In this document: positions 18,401 through 28,600 of the stretch, in pieces | How positions within the stretch are numbered: position 1 is the stretch's first letter | How the letters are laid out: the number at the start of each line of letters is the position of its first letter | From: Pseudomonas sp. AL03 | GTDB lineage: Bacteria > Pseudomonadota > Gammaproteobacteria > Pseudomonadales > Pseudomonadaceae | Assembly: GCF_029960815.1 (NCBI RefSeq) | Contig: NZ_JASBRE010000006.1 | Coordinates: 124,001-188,000, forward strand | Direction: 5' to 3' | Length of the DNA stretch: 64,000 nucleotides | Notes under the pieces: generated by a model | Databases searched by the model: none | What the model was told of the DNA's origin: nothing | Seen by the model: only the letters and a program-made list of their open reading frames with translations | Made by a program: the position numbers and the translations under genes

Positions 18401-21400
18401 TGCCGACAGGATCCTGCCATCAGAAGTGCAGGTGGGCAGCTTCCTGAATGACGGACCGGTTGCGTCCGCTCAGACCGCCACAATATGGGAACGACAGGCT
18501 GTTCAGCGCACGCGCTCGCTGTCGGAAAACGCCCGGATGGGGGCCAGTCTGGCGCAACTGGACGGGCGTTTCTGGGCACGTGAATTCGATGAGGCGACCC
18601 GCCGTTTGCGCAGCGAACATGAACTGGGGCGTGAATTCTTGCCATTGCTGGAGACGGTTCAGGGCAGTCCGGAGACGGGTTATACGTTGACGATGGTGGA
18701 CGCCCGCAATCCCTTGGATGCTGTCAAGGTCACCACCGCCGACTCGCGGTTTATCAAGTTAAAAAAACATATTCGAAGTTTGCTGGAGAGGGTTGCGGGC
18801 AACAACACCGGCCCGGTGGAAGCCGACGGTGGCAGCCGCTTGAGTTTTGCCTTCGCCATCCAGACCGTGATCACCGAGATGCGCAACCGTGAGTATCAGG
18901 CCGGGGAGGGGCAAGTGCCGGCGCTGGCAGTCGCTCTTCAGGTGCAGGTCTATGTCAGTTATGCCCAGCTGGGCTATGGCGTGGTGAGTGATTCGGTGCA
19001 GATTATCAATCTGGTTCGTCAGGTCGCCGCCAGTGAGCAGGCCCTGGCGATACGCCAGTCGTCGCTGTCCGGGCGACTGTTGGGCCGTGCGTCCACGGGG
19101 GTAGGAATCGGATTTTCCGTGGTGAACATTGGCTTCGACATCTATGGCCTGGCCGTAGCGAACAACCAGGAGCAACGTTCGCGGCTGGCCACGCAATTGG
19201 TATTCGATGTGGCGGCGCTGGGGCTGGATGTCGTTGCACTGGCCGTGGGCGGAACCGTCGGCGCGGCAGCGGCCATCTTGTCGGTGCCGTTGCTGGGCGT
19301 GGGCATCGGTGTGACGGCCATCGCCAGTAACCTGGGGCAGATCAGCGACAAGGCCAGGGCCGTGGGCGAGCATTTACGCAAGATCCAGGATGCTTACGGA
19401 ATCGCCGCTTACACGAGCAAGGACGGGGTCTTGCGCTTCGAACCGGAGGCGGTCATCACTCATCTGGACCTGCCGAAAAAACGCATCGGGTTCGACAGCC
19501 AGAAATTCTACCCAATGGTACGCGGAGGTCTGGAGCTGCCGCAGCCCGACACGAATCCCAGGCAGTTGCACCGGGCCATCGACATCCGCCAAGCATTGGA
19601 GCTGCCAGACTTCGTCGCGCTGGATCCCGGGATTCCACCGACCCGGACAGTGGTATTGCCGTGTACGCCGATTTGTTACTACGGCTATGAGTACCAACTG
19701 GGGTCGGCAGGATTCGATTATGTGCCGAAGGAAGGCGAGTCCGACGTCGAGGCGTCAGACCTTCCTTCGGGAACCTGGTACCCGAGCCTGCACAACAGCA
19801 CGGTGAGTAAGCTGGAATATGACGAGGAAGGTGAGCGTCGTTTTTACTTCTTTGCCAATACCCCGTTCCCGCACATCCTCTACAAGCTCAATCCGGTCTA
19901 TAAACCGACGAGGATAGAGGTGACCCTGGACGCTCATGTCCGGCAATTGCTGGTGCCCGAGTTGCCGACGAATTGGAAGAAATGCATTTCCTACGTAATC
20001 AGCGGTCACTCGGGTCTCTATCAACTCTGCCTGACTCCCGGGATCGTGGCGGTTGCCTTGAGGAACAGCACTTTCGGCGAGTCGGTCAGCTGGATGATTC
20101 GTGCACCATGGGTCAGTGAGAAACAGGTTACGTTGGAGAATACAATCCTGACCATCGACGGCGTCCAGGTCGAGGGTTTCGGAGTCTTGGAAGGGTTCCT
20201 CGAACTGGCGAACGGGGAGCTTTTCCGGTTCGACCAAGACCAGCAACATTGGGTGTTGCTGTCCGTCACACTGGACACCGGAACGAACGAGACTGCACTG
20301 CCGGCTGCTCTGGCCCGGATTCGCGAGCGGGCGCACGAGAAGCGGCTGGCTTCTGCGTATGTGCCGCTGCACAACGACGAGATCCCGTTCAACGACCGAT
20401 CCGCACCGGCGTACACCACCGGATACTACGATGTGGCGCAGGATCGGGTGCTCTACGCACGCAATCTCCCGGCTGCCGCCAATGAGGGCATCGTTCTGGG
20501 TGGCGCCAGCGGTCAACACGCCTGGTTCTATCATCCAGACCATCCGACCCTCTGGCGTGTCGATGCGACCACCGGAACGGTCAACCATCGCTATCGCCTG
20601 ATGAACCCGCAAAGTGGTTCGACAATCATCGGTTGCGAGCAGACCGCAGACGGGAAACTGCGCGTGGTGCAGAAAATGAAGAGGAAACGGACCTACGACT
20701 ATACGTTGGAGTACCTGATCTGCGATCAGTCCCTGACGTTCGTTGGCATCAATACCTGGGGAACGTTTCGTCACGACCAATTTTTTGGCACCGACGTGGA
20801 GGACTGGAGGGATCCGATCGACGCCTTCGGGCAGCCTCATTCCTATGCGGATGAGACGCCCGGCATGGCTGCATCGATGGCCAACTGGACATCCGCTCCC
20901 TTCATTTGCGGGCGCATGTATTTGTGGGAAAAATTCCAGTATTCGGTCTGGATTCGTCTGCATGACAACCAGTATTTTCGCGATGGCATAGGACTCACTC
21001 AGAGAATCATGCTGATGTGGGATCAAGACGATAATGACGCCATGCTTTTCTACGACAAGGAACGCAACGTTCTCTTCCGTGGTTTTAGGGATCTGGACGA
21101 GCTTTCTACTTTCCATGACGAAATTATCGAGAGCGATGTTGTAGAGGTCTCATCCACTGCCGGTCGCTACATCGCCACCAAGCCTGATGGCCGGCTGTTC
21201 GAGATCGAGATGGACAGCGCACTGAAGTTTGTCGGCGTCGGCCAGCGCTGGCTCGAGCAGCATCCAGATTGGCTCGCGGCGTTACCTGAGTTGGTGAAAG
21301 AACATTCGGGTGGGCCGATTCCGATCATGGGCCTGGGCAACGGTTCCGACAGCACCTTCCTCGCGGCGTGGTGCATCGACGGACAGCTTCTGCTGGCGGA

Positions 21401-22493
21401 CATCGGTCATGGCAAAGAGCTGGCGTTGCTCGGGCTGACCCCCGACAGGCAAGCGGGCTGGCTGCTCGATGTTGCAGCAGGGCAGATCTATCGCCAGAGG
21501 CTAATCGGGTTCGAAGCCGTTCGGCCGGCCTTTGCCAATGGCGCTCGTGTGCTGCATCCCGAACACCTGCCGGTCGCGCAAAAAGTCTGGTCGGGCTGGT
21601 CGTTTGCCGAGGTGCTGACCGACGGGCAAGGGCTACGGGGGCGAACCCGTGAAGGCGTGAATCTGGAGTTACTGGACAACCGGCCTGCACGGATCGTGAG
21701 CGTGGAAAATCAATGGTCTTACGTTCGCGGTGAGACGACTGAACAGTTGCAGGCGCGTTTGAAAGCACTGGTGTCGAGTAATGCCCATGCCTTGGTTCTG
21801 CAAGTCGAAAGCTTTCCGAATCGCTACAAGTATTTTGTACCCGAGCTGAACCGTGTATTCGACGTCTCCGGGCGAGCCGACGGACAGTGGGCGGTGTTCC
21901 TTGGAACCCGAAACGAATCGGTGCCGATGCTGTTCGATCCGGTGGACGGGTTGATTTTCGGCCGCGGTACGACAAATGGCATCTGGTTGACGGGCAGTCA
22001 TGCCAGCAGAGACGGTGAGGTACTGGTGCTTGAGACGACCGTTGAGGTCACTGACCTTTTTCCCTTGGTTCCGGATGGCGTCGACAAGTTGATTCTGGCC
22101 TTCGGTTCGCAGGTGCAGACTTATTGCGTGTCCGACCAGACCTGGCAACGGCTGGACTGCATTGTCATCGATAGCCGGCCTCTGCGGGAGGATCAACCTT
22201 CGATCGTGTGTACGCTGGCCCTGGACATGGCCGACAACCAGCGTTTGTTGCTTTGTGTGGCTGAGGGGCATCTGGTGGTTACCGATCCAGACAACGCTCA
22301 TAGCCTGATTGTGCGTGATGCGGATCCGCAGGATGGAGAATCAAGGATGCCATTGGAAGTCAGCATCAAGCTCCAGGGGCATGACCACAGATTTGACCTT
22401 GAACGATTGCTGAAGATGTTGAAGGACTCCCAGGGTGATGCGGGGTCTGTCGTGTTGGGTGAAATGATCAAGAAGAACGCAGCCTCTCAATAG
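15402..22493 (+). CDS. Giant glycosyltransferase/C58-like protease/pore toxin, TcdA/TcdB-lymphostatin type (toxin 1)
   Basis: A 2363-residue protein with the plan of large glycosylating toxins. Residues about 115-560 are a GT44-like glycosyltransferase: KLHFVWVGGG (W119), AAASDITR (D287, R290) and YLDADLLPSL (D303, D305). The D-x2-R to D-x-D spacing equals that of TcdB (D270, R273, D286, D288), and both paralogues share a HSWKDN motif (W558). About 840-960 carries a Cys-His-Asp set resembling YopT/C58 proteases, as in lymphostatin: C843 (RRCYPL), H930 (GNHALLL), D949 (FFDPNF). A long hydrophobic stretch at about 1265-1312, followed by VVLPCTP near 1420, matches the TcdA/TcdB pore region. The last ~900 residues are unassigned and show no CROP repeats. 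No signal peptide is visible. ATG 15402 lacks a good ribosome site; an in-frame TTG at 15420 has AAGGA 7 bases upstream. Intracellular glycosylation of a host protein is inferred. Confidence 0.88.
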   Translation: MKKDVQLKSAEAGGLVGRDFSKSVDRAKLEFVLTRQLNAELQGKALRYYVGAVTASSLSEQLTAVSLLKEMIESTPANASTTQLQQLRATLADYHTRLTTTVELLSTAKAVPKKLHFVWVGGGIGAIQGDYINVWKQMAGPDGYSLNLWYDSDALLAHETHRVIVESAKALGAMSVPEGKADTPAALADRYIERARVLRQQMFEHIQQVTGAGGSADQARIDLLVSAYGQDEQALKALKSRNVQSLEAVERNGILLRDIRTRLSDQPLFDIYEREISFRANLAAASDITRLQVVNLESGTYLDADLLPSLHKKIGGVDLTGFDAEERIGVMQVLLDHNPQILPNRGSHYADLRHQIPEQYREALVDFAKKVSSVRDIFAPFGDVMVSEGGLRVGNKNSPDLAANSIVPFNGLSNALLSGHAGSAAIAGVMEKIRKNYAFLDRVLEQAQIAYVSLQDRQAFTDLIIGEWEKQHGPISDWEGDLRTLNSFLPAVAGYDADGIKFGAQSAIVMSGPSAVSSGLSDFVIHHGVASARQLVSDRVNLFDGFNLATEEETHHSWKDNAKTETAWFELETKKIEEGAYNLRYKGNVNELLEGQTLTLEKGWPVIEGRPVLMTAVLQQLMDDLGEPLIQAMRSKISGEMVLNKPLNLSFDQRQQILAQPVSELPPSLGAEQAANLNELFARLEHGSLPIEQLSPLQRVVLGGLFGVQSLDATGFANAWQDALKLARETAEGGVFARYAMIEKTLHQHKAAAFEAGLAQGGVPGLQTARELKALALTEPMSLNQWGQRIAQVNSTAQREYHTQILKRAAQVREQFFQAGALSARQLPQDLLARTPGDPSRRCYPLTLLMAVALSRGVSAERTLVGRVASASLMPDDTDSRVLMQALDELLGVAMTDAGTPLGTHSLEKILQTLQAKSTTSVLLLDTGNHALLLAKVVVGDSSFYRFFDPNFAVYGFDQVQSLKQGIERYLSHGNAELARLYGLSATPSFNVIELNPAAIADRILPSEVQVGSFLNDGPVASAQTATIWERQAVQRTRSLSENARMGASLAQLDGRFWAREFDEATRRLRSEHELGREFLPLLETVQGSPETGYTLTMVDARNPLDAVKVTTADSRFIKLKKHIRSLLERVAGNNTGPVEADGGSRLSFAFAIQTVITEMRNREYQAGEGQVPALAVALQVQVYVSYAQLGYGVVSDSVQIINLVRQVAASEQALAIRQSSLSGRLLGRASTGVGIGFSVVNIGFDIYGLAVANNQEQRSRLATQLVFDVAALGLDVVALAVGGTVGAAAAILSVPLLGVGIGVTAIASNLGQISDKARAVGEHLRKIQDAYGIAAYTSKDGVLRFEPEAVITHLDLPKKRIGFDSQKFYPMVRGGLELPQPDTNPRQLHRAIDIRQALELPDFVALDPGIPPTRTVVLPCTPICYYGYEYQLGSAGFDYVPKEGESDVEASDLPSGTWYPSLHNSTVSKLEYDEEGERRFYFFANTPFPHILYKLNPVYKPTRIEVTLDAHVRQLLVPELPTNWKKCISYVISGHSGLYQLCLTPGIVAVALRNSTFGESVSWMIRAPWVSEKQVTLENTILTIDGVQVEGFGVLEGFLELANGELFRFDQDQQHWVLLSVTLDTGTNETALPAALARIRERAHEKRLASAYVPLHNDEIPFNDRSAPAYTTGYYDVAQDRVLYARNLPAAANEGIVLGGASGQHAWFYHPDHPTLWRVDATTGTVNHRYRLMNPQSGSTIIGCEQTADGKLRVVQKMKRKRTYDYTLEYLICDQSLTFVGINTWGTFRHDQFFGTDVEDWRDPIDAFGQPHSYADETPGMAASMANWTSAPFICGRMYLWEKFQYSVWIRLHDNQYFRDGIGLTQRIMLMWDQDDNDAMLFYDKERNVLFRGFRDLDELSTFHDEIIESDVVEVSSTAGRYIATKPDGRLFEIEMDSALKFVGVGQRWLEQHPDWLAALPELVKEHSGGPIPIMGLGNGSDSTFLAAWCIDGQLLLADIGHGKELALLGLTPDRQAGWLLDVAAGQIYRQRLIGFEAVRPAFANGARVLHPEHLPVAQKVWSGWSFAEVLTDGQGLRGRTREGVNLELLDNRPARIVSVENQWSYVRGETTEQLQARLKALVSSNAHALVLQVESFPNRYKYFVPELNRVFDVSGRADGQWAVFLGTRNESVPMLFDPVDGLIFGRGTTNGIWLTGSHASRDGEVLVLETTVEVTDLFPLVPDGVDKLILAFGSQVQTYCVSDQTWQRLDCIVIDSRPLREDQPSIVCTLALDMADNQRLLLCVAEGHLVVTDPDNAHSLIVRDADPQDGESRMPLEVSIKLQGHDHRFDLERLLKMLKDSQGDAGSVVLGEMIKKNAASQ

Positions 22494-22679
22494 GCCGGGG
22501 ACCGCTGGCGCAACTGTGCGCAGCTTTCGGTGTTTACAACCAGATTTGCGATAACGCAGAAGTTTTGCAGTTTATCACTGAGTGAAATAGTTGCTGTGCT
22601 TCGGGTTCTGTGGCGATGTTTTTATGTGTCTGTTTGTTGGCGTTTTTATTAATAGAACAAGTTCAGGGGTGTATTTCTC

Positions 22680-25600
22680 ATGCAAGAATTGAAAGTAAAA
22701 ATCAGCGACGGCTATGTAAGGTTCGTCAATCTTTTCAAGCTATCTGATCTTGAGCGATCGCTGTTGCCGTACAAGAATAGCGAGCAATACGATGCGCTCA
22801 TTCGTTATTACTTTGCCTGTATCGGTTTGCTGGAGTCGCCCAGATTGCTAGAGCCCTTGGGGCTCTTGAAACAGACGCTGGTACCGTTACTGGACAACCA
22901 TCGCGTGAAGCGCAGCCTCCAAGCGCAGACGTCTCGCGTTGCTGATGATGCCGTGGATTTGTCGCAGATACATGACAGAGTCGAACGTTATGAGTCGCGT
23001 CTTCAATCCAGTGTCGAGCAGATGAAAGTGGTGGCGACGGAAGTTCCCAAAACGTTGCACTTTGTCTGGCTCGGCGGAGGGCTTGGCGTCATTCAGCGCG
23101 ACTATCTCAATGTGTGGAAACAGGTGTTGGCCGAGCAGGGTTACACCCTCAATCTCTGGTATGACAGCGATGCGCTGTTGGCCTGGCAAACCAACAAACT
23201 GATTGTTGAAGCCGCCAAGGCAGATGCCCTGTTGCGGGTCGCGGATAAGAGCATCTCCGAAGATGAGCTGGCTACCCTGTACGAGGAGCGCGCCATTGTT
23301 CTGAAACAACAGATGTATGCGCACATCAATACGGCGGTGGCGAAAAAGGAATCCGCCGATGACGCCCGAATGGATTTGCTGACCCGCGCCTATGGCCAGA
23401 ATACGGCGGAGCTGGAAGCGTTGAAGGAACGCAATCATCGCAGCGTGCTGGAGATGGCCGAAGGGGGCTTCCAGTTGCGCGATCTCGATGCTGGCGCAGT
23501 ACCGCTGCAACTGCGGGACATCTACGATCGGGAGATGCGTTTGCGCGGCAATCTGGCGGCGGCGTCCGACGTGGTGCGCGCCGAAGTCCTGTATGCCGAA
23601 GGTGGCAGTTATACCGATGTCGACCACCTTCCACCGTTGTCGAATACCCTGGGCGCAGTCGACCTCAGCGGTCTGACCCCTGATGCCCGTCTGGGCGTTC
23701 TGCAGTTGTTGCTGAACAACAATCCTGAATGGATGCCAGGGCGTCAGGCATCCTCAAGATATTACGGGAGCATTCCTCCTGAACAGGTGCCAACGCTGGA
23801 GGCTTTTGCGCAAAAACGGCCAAGCCTGAGCGAGGTGTTCCAGGCCCCGGCGGATCGGCTGGCTCGACCTTTCATGCTGCGCGCACTCCCCAAAGACACT
23901 ACGTTAACCAATGCATTTCTGATGGCTCATCCCCGTTCAGGGGTATTGAAAGCCGTGATCGAGCGGTTCCGTTTCAACTATGAAGTGATTGATGCGTCGA
24001 CTCGGCTGGCCGCGCAGCGAGGTGTTGCATTGAGCGATTTTGACCTCATGGCGCCGCTGGCGCAGGACGTGCTGGAAAAAACCTATGGGCCGCTGATTGG
24101 GCTGCAAATGGAAGAAGAAATAACCGCAGCCTTTCTGGCGAGTGCTGTGGCGTCCTACTTCCGCGACGGCATTCGCCTTCAGAGCGAAGGGACAATCTAT
24201 CTGACCGGTCCGGGTGCCCTACGTGACGGCATGACCGATTACGCCAAAGCGCACTTGACACCCTCGGTTGCCGAGGCTGTGCGCGAAGAGGCGGCCATTG
24301 CGACGCACTCGACAGTCAACCGCGATACCGAAGAGGAGTTGGACCACTCCTGGAAGGACAATGAAACCGACGGGGTGAAGTGGGTCAGCGACGAGCAGCA
24401 ACGTTGGCGCGAAGGCCGATACACGACCCGTTACAAGGGCGATCTCGCGCAACTTCTTCAATCTTCGACGATTGAGTTCCAGCAAGGTTGGCCAGTGCTC
24501 GAAAACCGGCCGGTGCTGCTGACCGAGGTGCTGGAGCGATTGGTCGACGGACTCGGAGCGCCGTTCATCGAGGCAATGAGCCAAGGACACAATGGCGCAA
24601 TCCGCTTCAAGGAACCGCTGCCGCTGAGTTTTGATGATCGCCAGGCAATCAGGAACCAGGCTTTCGAGGCGCTTACTCCAGCCTTCCTGAGCGATGCGCA
24701 AATTCAAAACCTTGGGGTCGATGAAATGCTGAGCGACATCGCCAGTGGCTCCCGTCACTTCATTGATGCAAGCCCTTTGCAGAGGCTGTCGCTGGGCGTG
24801 TTGTTAGGGCTGGATTCACTGCATAACCAGCGCTTTGTGGAGTCCTCCAGCGAACTGGACAATTTGGCCAACAGCGTTGCCGAGCAGGGTGCCTCTGGCC
24901 GTTACGCCGTCATTGAACGGCAACTGTACAAGCGTAAGGCTGCGGGGTTCATGGCCGGGCTGGCCAGCGATCTGGATCAGGCGCCGATGTTGTCCGACAG
25001 CGCGCTGGAACTGAAAAAAGCCGCCTTGAAACAGGCGCCAACGCTGTTTCAGTGGGGCCGTCGTGTGGCGCAGATCCAGCAAGTGGCCACCCTTGAACAT
25101 CGCATTCAGCTCGGCGAACGGTTGGCGCAGGTACTCCATGATTTCGAGGCCAGCAGCATCCACATGGTTCCCCAGGATCTGCTGCTGAATAGCGGTGGCG
25201 AGGCGATTGGCGGGCGTTGTTATCCGCTGGCGCTGGCGATGAGCGCGGCGCTTGTGCAGATTAATATGGCCTCCAGACGCTTGCGCGAGCGTTTCTTTCT
25301 GGCGGTGCTCGAACCTGGGCAAGACGATTCGGCAGCCTTTGTGCAAGCGCTGGAAGAGCTGCGGGACGTGCAACTGAGCGAGGTCGGGACGCCGCTTGAG
25401 CGCGCGGATCTGGATCAGGTCACTGCCGCCCTTGAGAAACACGCTGGCACCCGCACGCTGATGCTCAACTCTGATAATCATTCGATGCTGGTGGCCAAGA
25501 CCGTTAACGCAGGACGCGCCACTTATCATTTTTATGACCCCAACTTTGGTCTGTGCGAATTCGAGCATCCCGCCCTGTTCAAGCGGGCACTGGAGCACTT

Positions 25601-28600
25601 CTTCCAGAAACAGGGCATGGCCCGCTATTACGCAGCCTATGGTTCTGAAGCCCGGCCAGTGTTTGATCTGATCGAACTGCAGGGTGAAAAGGTGGCAGCC
25701 TTGCAACTGTCTGCCGGATTCGCTGTGGAGCAACTGCTCAAACCCGATCCATTACCGGGAGTAAAGGGGCCCACGATTCGCCAGCGTCTGAACAGTGCCC
25801 ACGGGAAATCGCTGGTCGACAATTCGCACCTGGGCAGCAGTTTGCTGGAGCTGGACAGCCACTGGTGGGGACAGCAGATCGCGCACGCTGCTGCCTCCTT
25901 GCAGGATTTGCATCCGTCGGCAACGCCGTTGGTGCCGTTGTTCGAAACGCTGGAGATCACGCCCGAGGGCAAGTACCGGGTGAGTCTGATCAATCCGTCA
26001 GACCCGCAGCACGTGATTCAGGTGCTCAGCGACGATCAGCGGCTGCTGCGGATCAAGAACTGGCTGTCGGAACAGTTTTCGACCCTGGCGCGTAAACCGG
26101 TCGAGACGGGCAGCGTCCTGGATCCGACCGAAGCCGGCAGTGTCCACACCCTTAACGCAGGCTTCACCATTCAGGCGTTGATGAACGCCTTGCGAGGGCG
26201 GGAAGGGGATGACCGGACACTGACCACCTCCGTGCGCCTGCACGCGTACGTTAACTATGCCCAGTTGGTGCATGGCAATGTCGTGGATGTGGTGGGCCTG
26301 GTGCAATTGGTTCGCACCGCGCTGGGCGAAGAAAAGATCATCGCCCGCACGTGCGCTCCGGTAGTCGGTGAGGCCCTGGGGCATGCGGCCAACGAAGGTG
26401 TCGGCGCCGTGTTGGGGCTGGCCAATGTTGGCTTTGATGTCTATCAGTTGACGACGGCGCAAAGCGAAGTCGAGATAGCTCAGTTCGGCACTCAGCTGAC
26501 ATTCGATTCCGCCAGCCTGGTGTTAACGGCGGTCGGTATCGGTGCCGGGCTGGTCGGCGCCTCGACCGCCGCGGCGGTGCTCGGTGGCGCTGGAGTGATT
26601 CTCGGTGGATTGGCTATTGGTGTGGCGGCACTGGCCCAAGGATTTGCCAATATCGCGCGCGAGGCGCAGGAGGTCGGGAAGTTTTTCGACGACATGGAGC
26701 GGGCCTATCGCAGGGGGGGCTACCGTTACGATGACGCTCTGGCTGCGTGGGTTGCACAGCCCTCACTGATCGTAAAAAGCATCGACTTGAATGCCGGGAA
26801 GGTGATGCTCGACAGTCCGAAGCTGTATCCCCTGCGCGATCATTTCGGCGTGCCGGACTTCGACCCCGATTACGCGCGGGCGATCAATATCCGTCGGGAG
26901 CTGGGACTGCACGCACAGATCGGATTTGCACCGCCCGGCGGCCAAACTATCGTGCTGCCGTGCACACCGCAAACCTGTTACGGCTATCAATACAAGGCTC
27001 TGCCCTTTGCCAGCGCACGTCACGATCGCGGTTTCGACACGGCCCGACGCCTGGAGAAAAAGCAATCGGACGGCCAGTGGCTGTTTCGGTTTTCGTTCTA
27101 TTCCTTTCCTTCCGATTACATTCTTTATCGCCTGACTCCGGTGTATCGCGAAACGCTCATCGAGGTGCAACTGGATGCGGTGGAACGTGCACTGGTGATC
27201 CCCGTTTTGCCGAAAGTCTGGCACGGCAAATTGTCTTATCAGCTGACAGGCGCAGACGCCTCCTGTTCATTGACGCTCAATCCCGGGGCCAATATAAGCC
27301 TCGTCTCACCGAGACTGAAGCGTTGCCGCTGGGTGTTGCAGGCTAGCTGGGTCAGTGAACGTGATATTCGGATCGAGTCTTCGGGCGAACTGTACGTAGG
27401 CAGCGTCCACGTGACGTTTTCCGGCAAAGGTCTCCACGAGGTGCTGATCAGGACGGCTGACCAACGGCTCAAAGTCAATCGCGGTAAAGGCCAGTTGGAG
27501 TTTCTCGAACAGACGGCGCCAGACGGACTCGATGAACAGGTAATGCTGGAACACTACAAGAGCCTTGCTCAGGCGCATCGACTGGTGCTGCCGTATACAC
27601 CGGTCCATCACTATCTGATCCCGTTCGAGGATCCGCAGGAACCGCGTTGCACCACGGCCTGGTATGACTCCCGCGAAGATCGCTTCCTCTATGTCCGCAA
27701 CGAGGAAGTGCTCGACATCAGCGAGCCGCAGCTATCGGTAGTCGTCGATGGATCTGCCTATTTTTACGACCCAGCGGATTTCCAGATCTGGCAAGTGGAT
27801 GCCGCGACAGGCTTGCTCAAGCATCGGTATTGGTTATTGCTTCAGGATGGAAAAAGCATCATTCGCAGTATCGAAGCGGATGCCCAAGGTGTGATTCATG
27901 TCGTGCAGGAATACGTCGTGGGCAATCAAGCGGTCAGGCAATACCGTTACTTGATTCATGACGGGCAACTGCTGTTGAGTTCCGTCACTCACGACATGGC
28001 GCCGGAACTGCAGGCGCTGGTTCTGGCCAACGATGCGCAGGCCGACTGGTCAACGGTACTGGGCAAGTTTCTGCGACTGGAAGCCCGTCCGTTGAACAAC
28101 GGTGTCACCACGGTCGACTGGCAGCCGGCCCCTTACGTTTCGATCTGTTGGACGATTGAACCGAAGGTCCGGGGCATGGTGTGGGTGCGCAGCCGCGATC
28201 GACTTCTCATCGTTCCGCAGCCCGGTCGGCATCACGCACGTGGCTGGGACGATTCGATCAAGAACCTGAACGATCTGATGCTGTTGACGATGGCCGATGA
28301 CAGCGATGTGTTCCTTATTTATGAGCGACTCTACCGCAACCAGTCACTCAGCCGACTGCAACGGAGCGGAAAAAACGGCAAAGGGCAATGGACACACCGA
28401 TGGGTGCAGCCCGACGGGCTCAAGCAGGTCGTGGCCATCGAGGGCGGCTATGTGGCACTCGATGAAAACGGGCTGTTTTTCAACCTGACCTCGCAAGGCG
28501 AGGTGCAACTGGGTGGCTTGAGCGAGCAGTGGCTCAAGGATCGTGCTCAATGGTGGCGGGCGCTGGAGCCGATTGCCGAGCAATATCCGGGCAAGGATTT

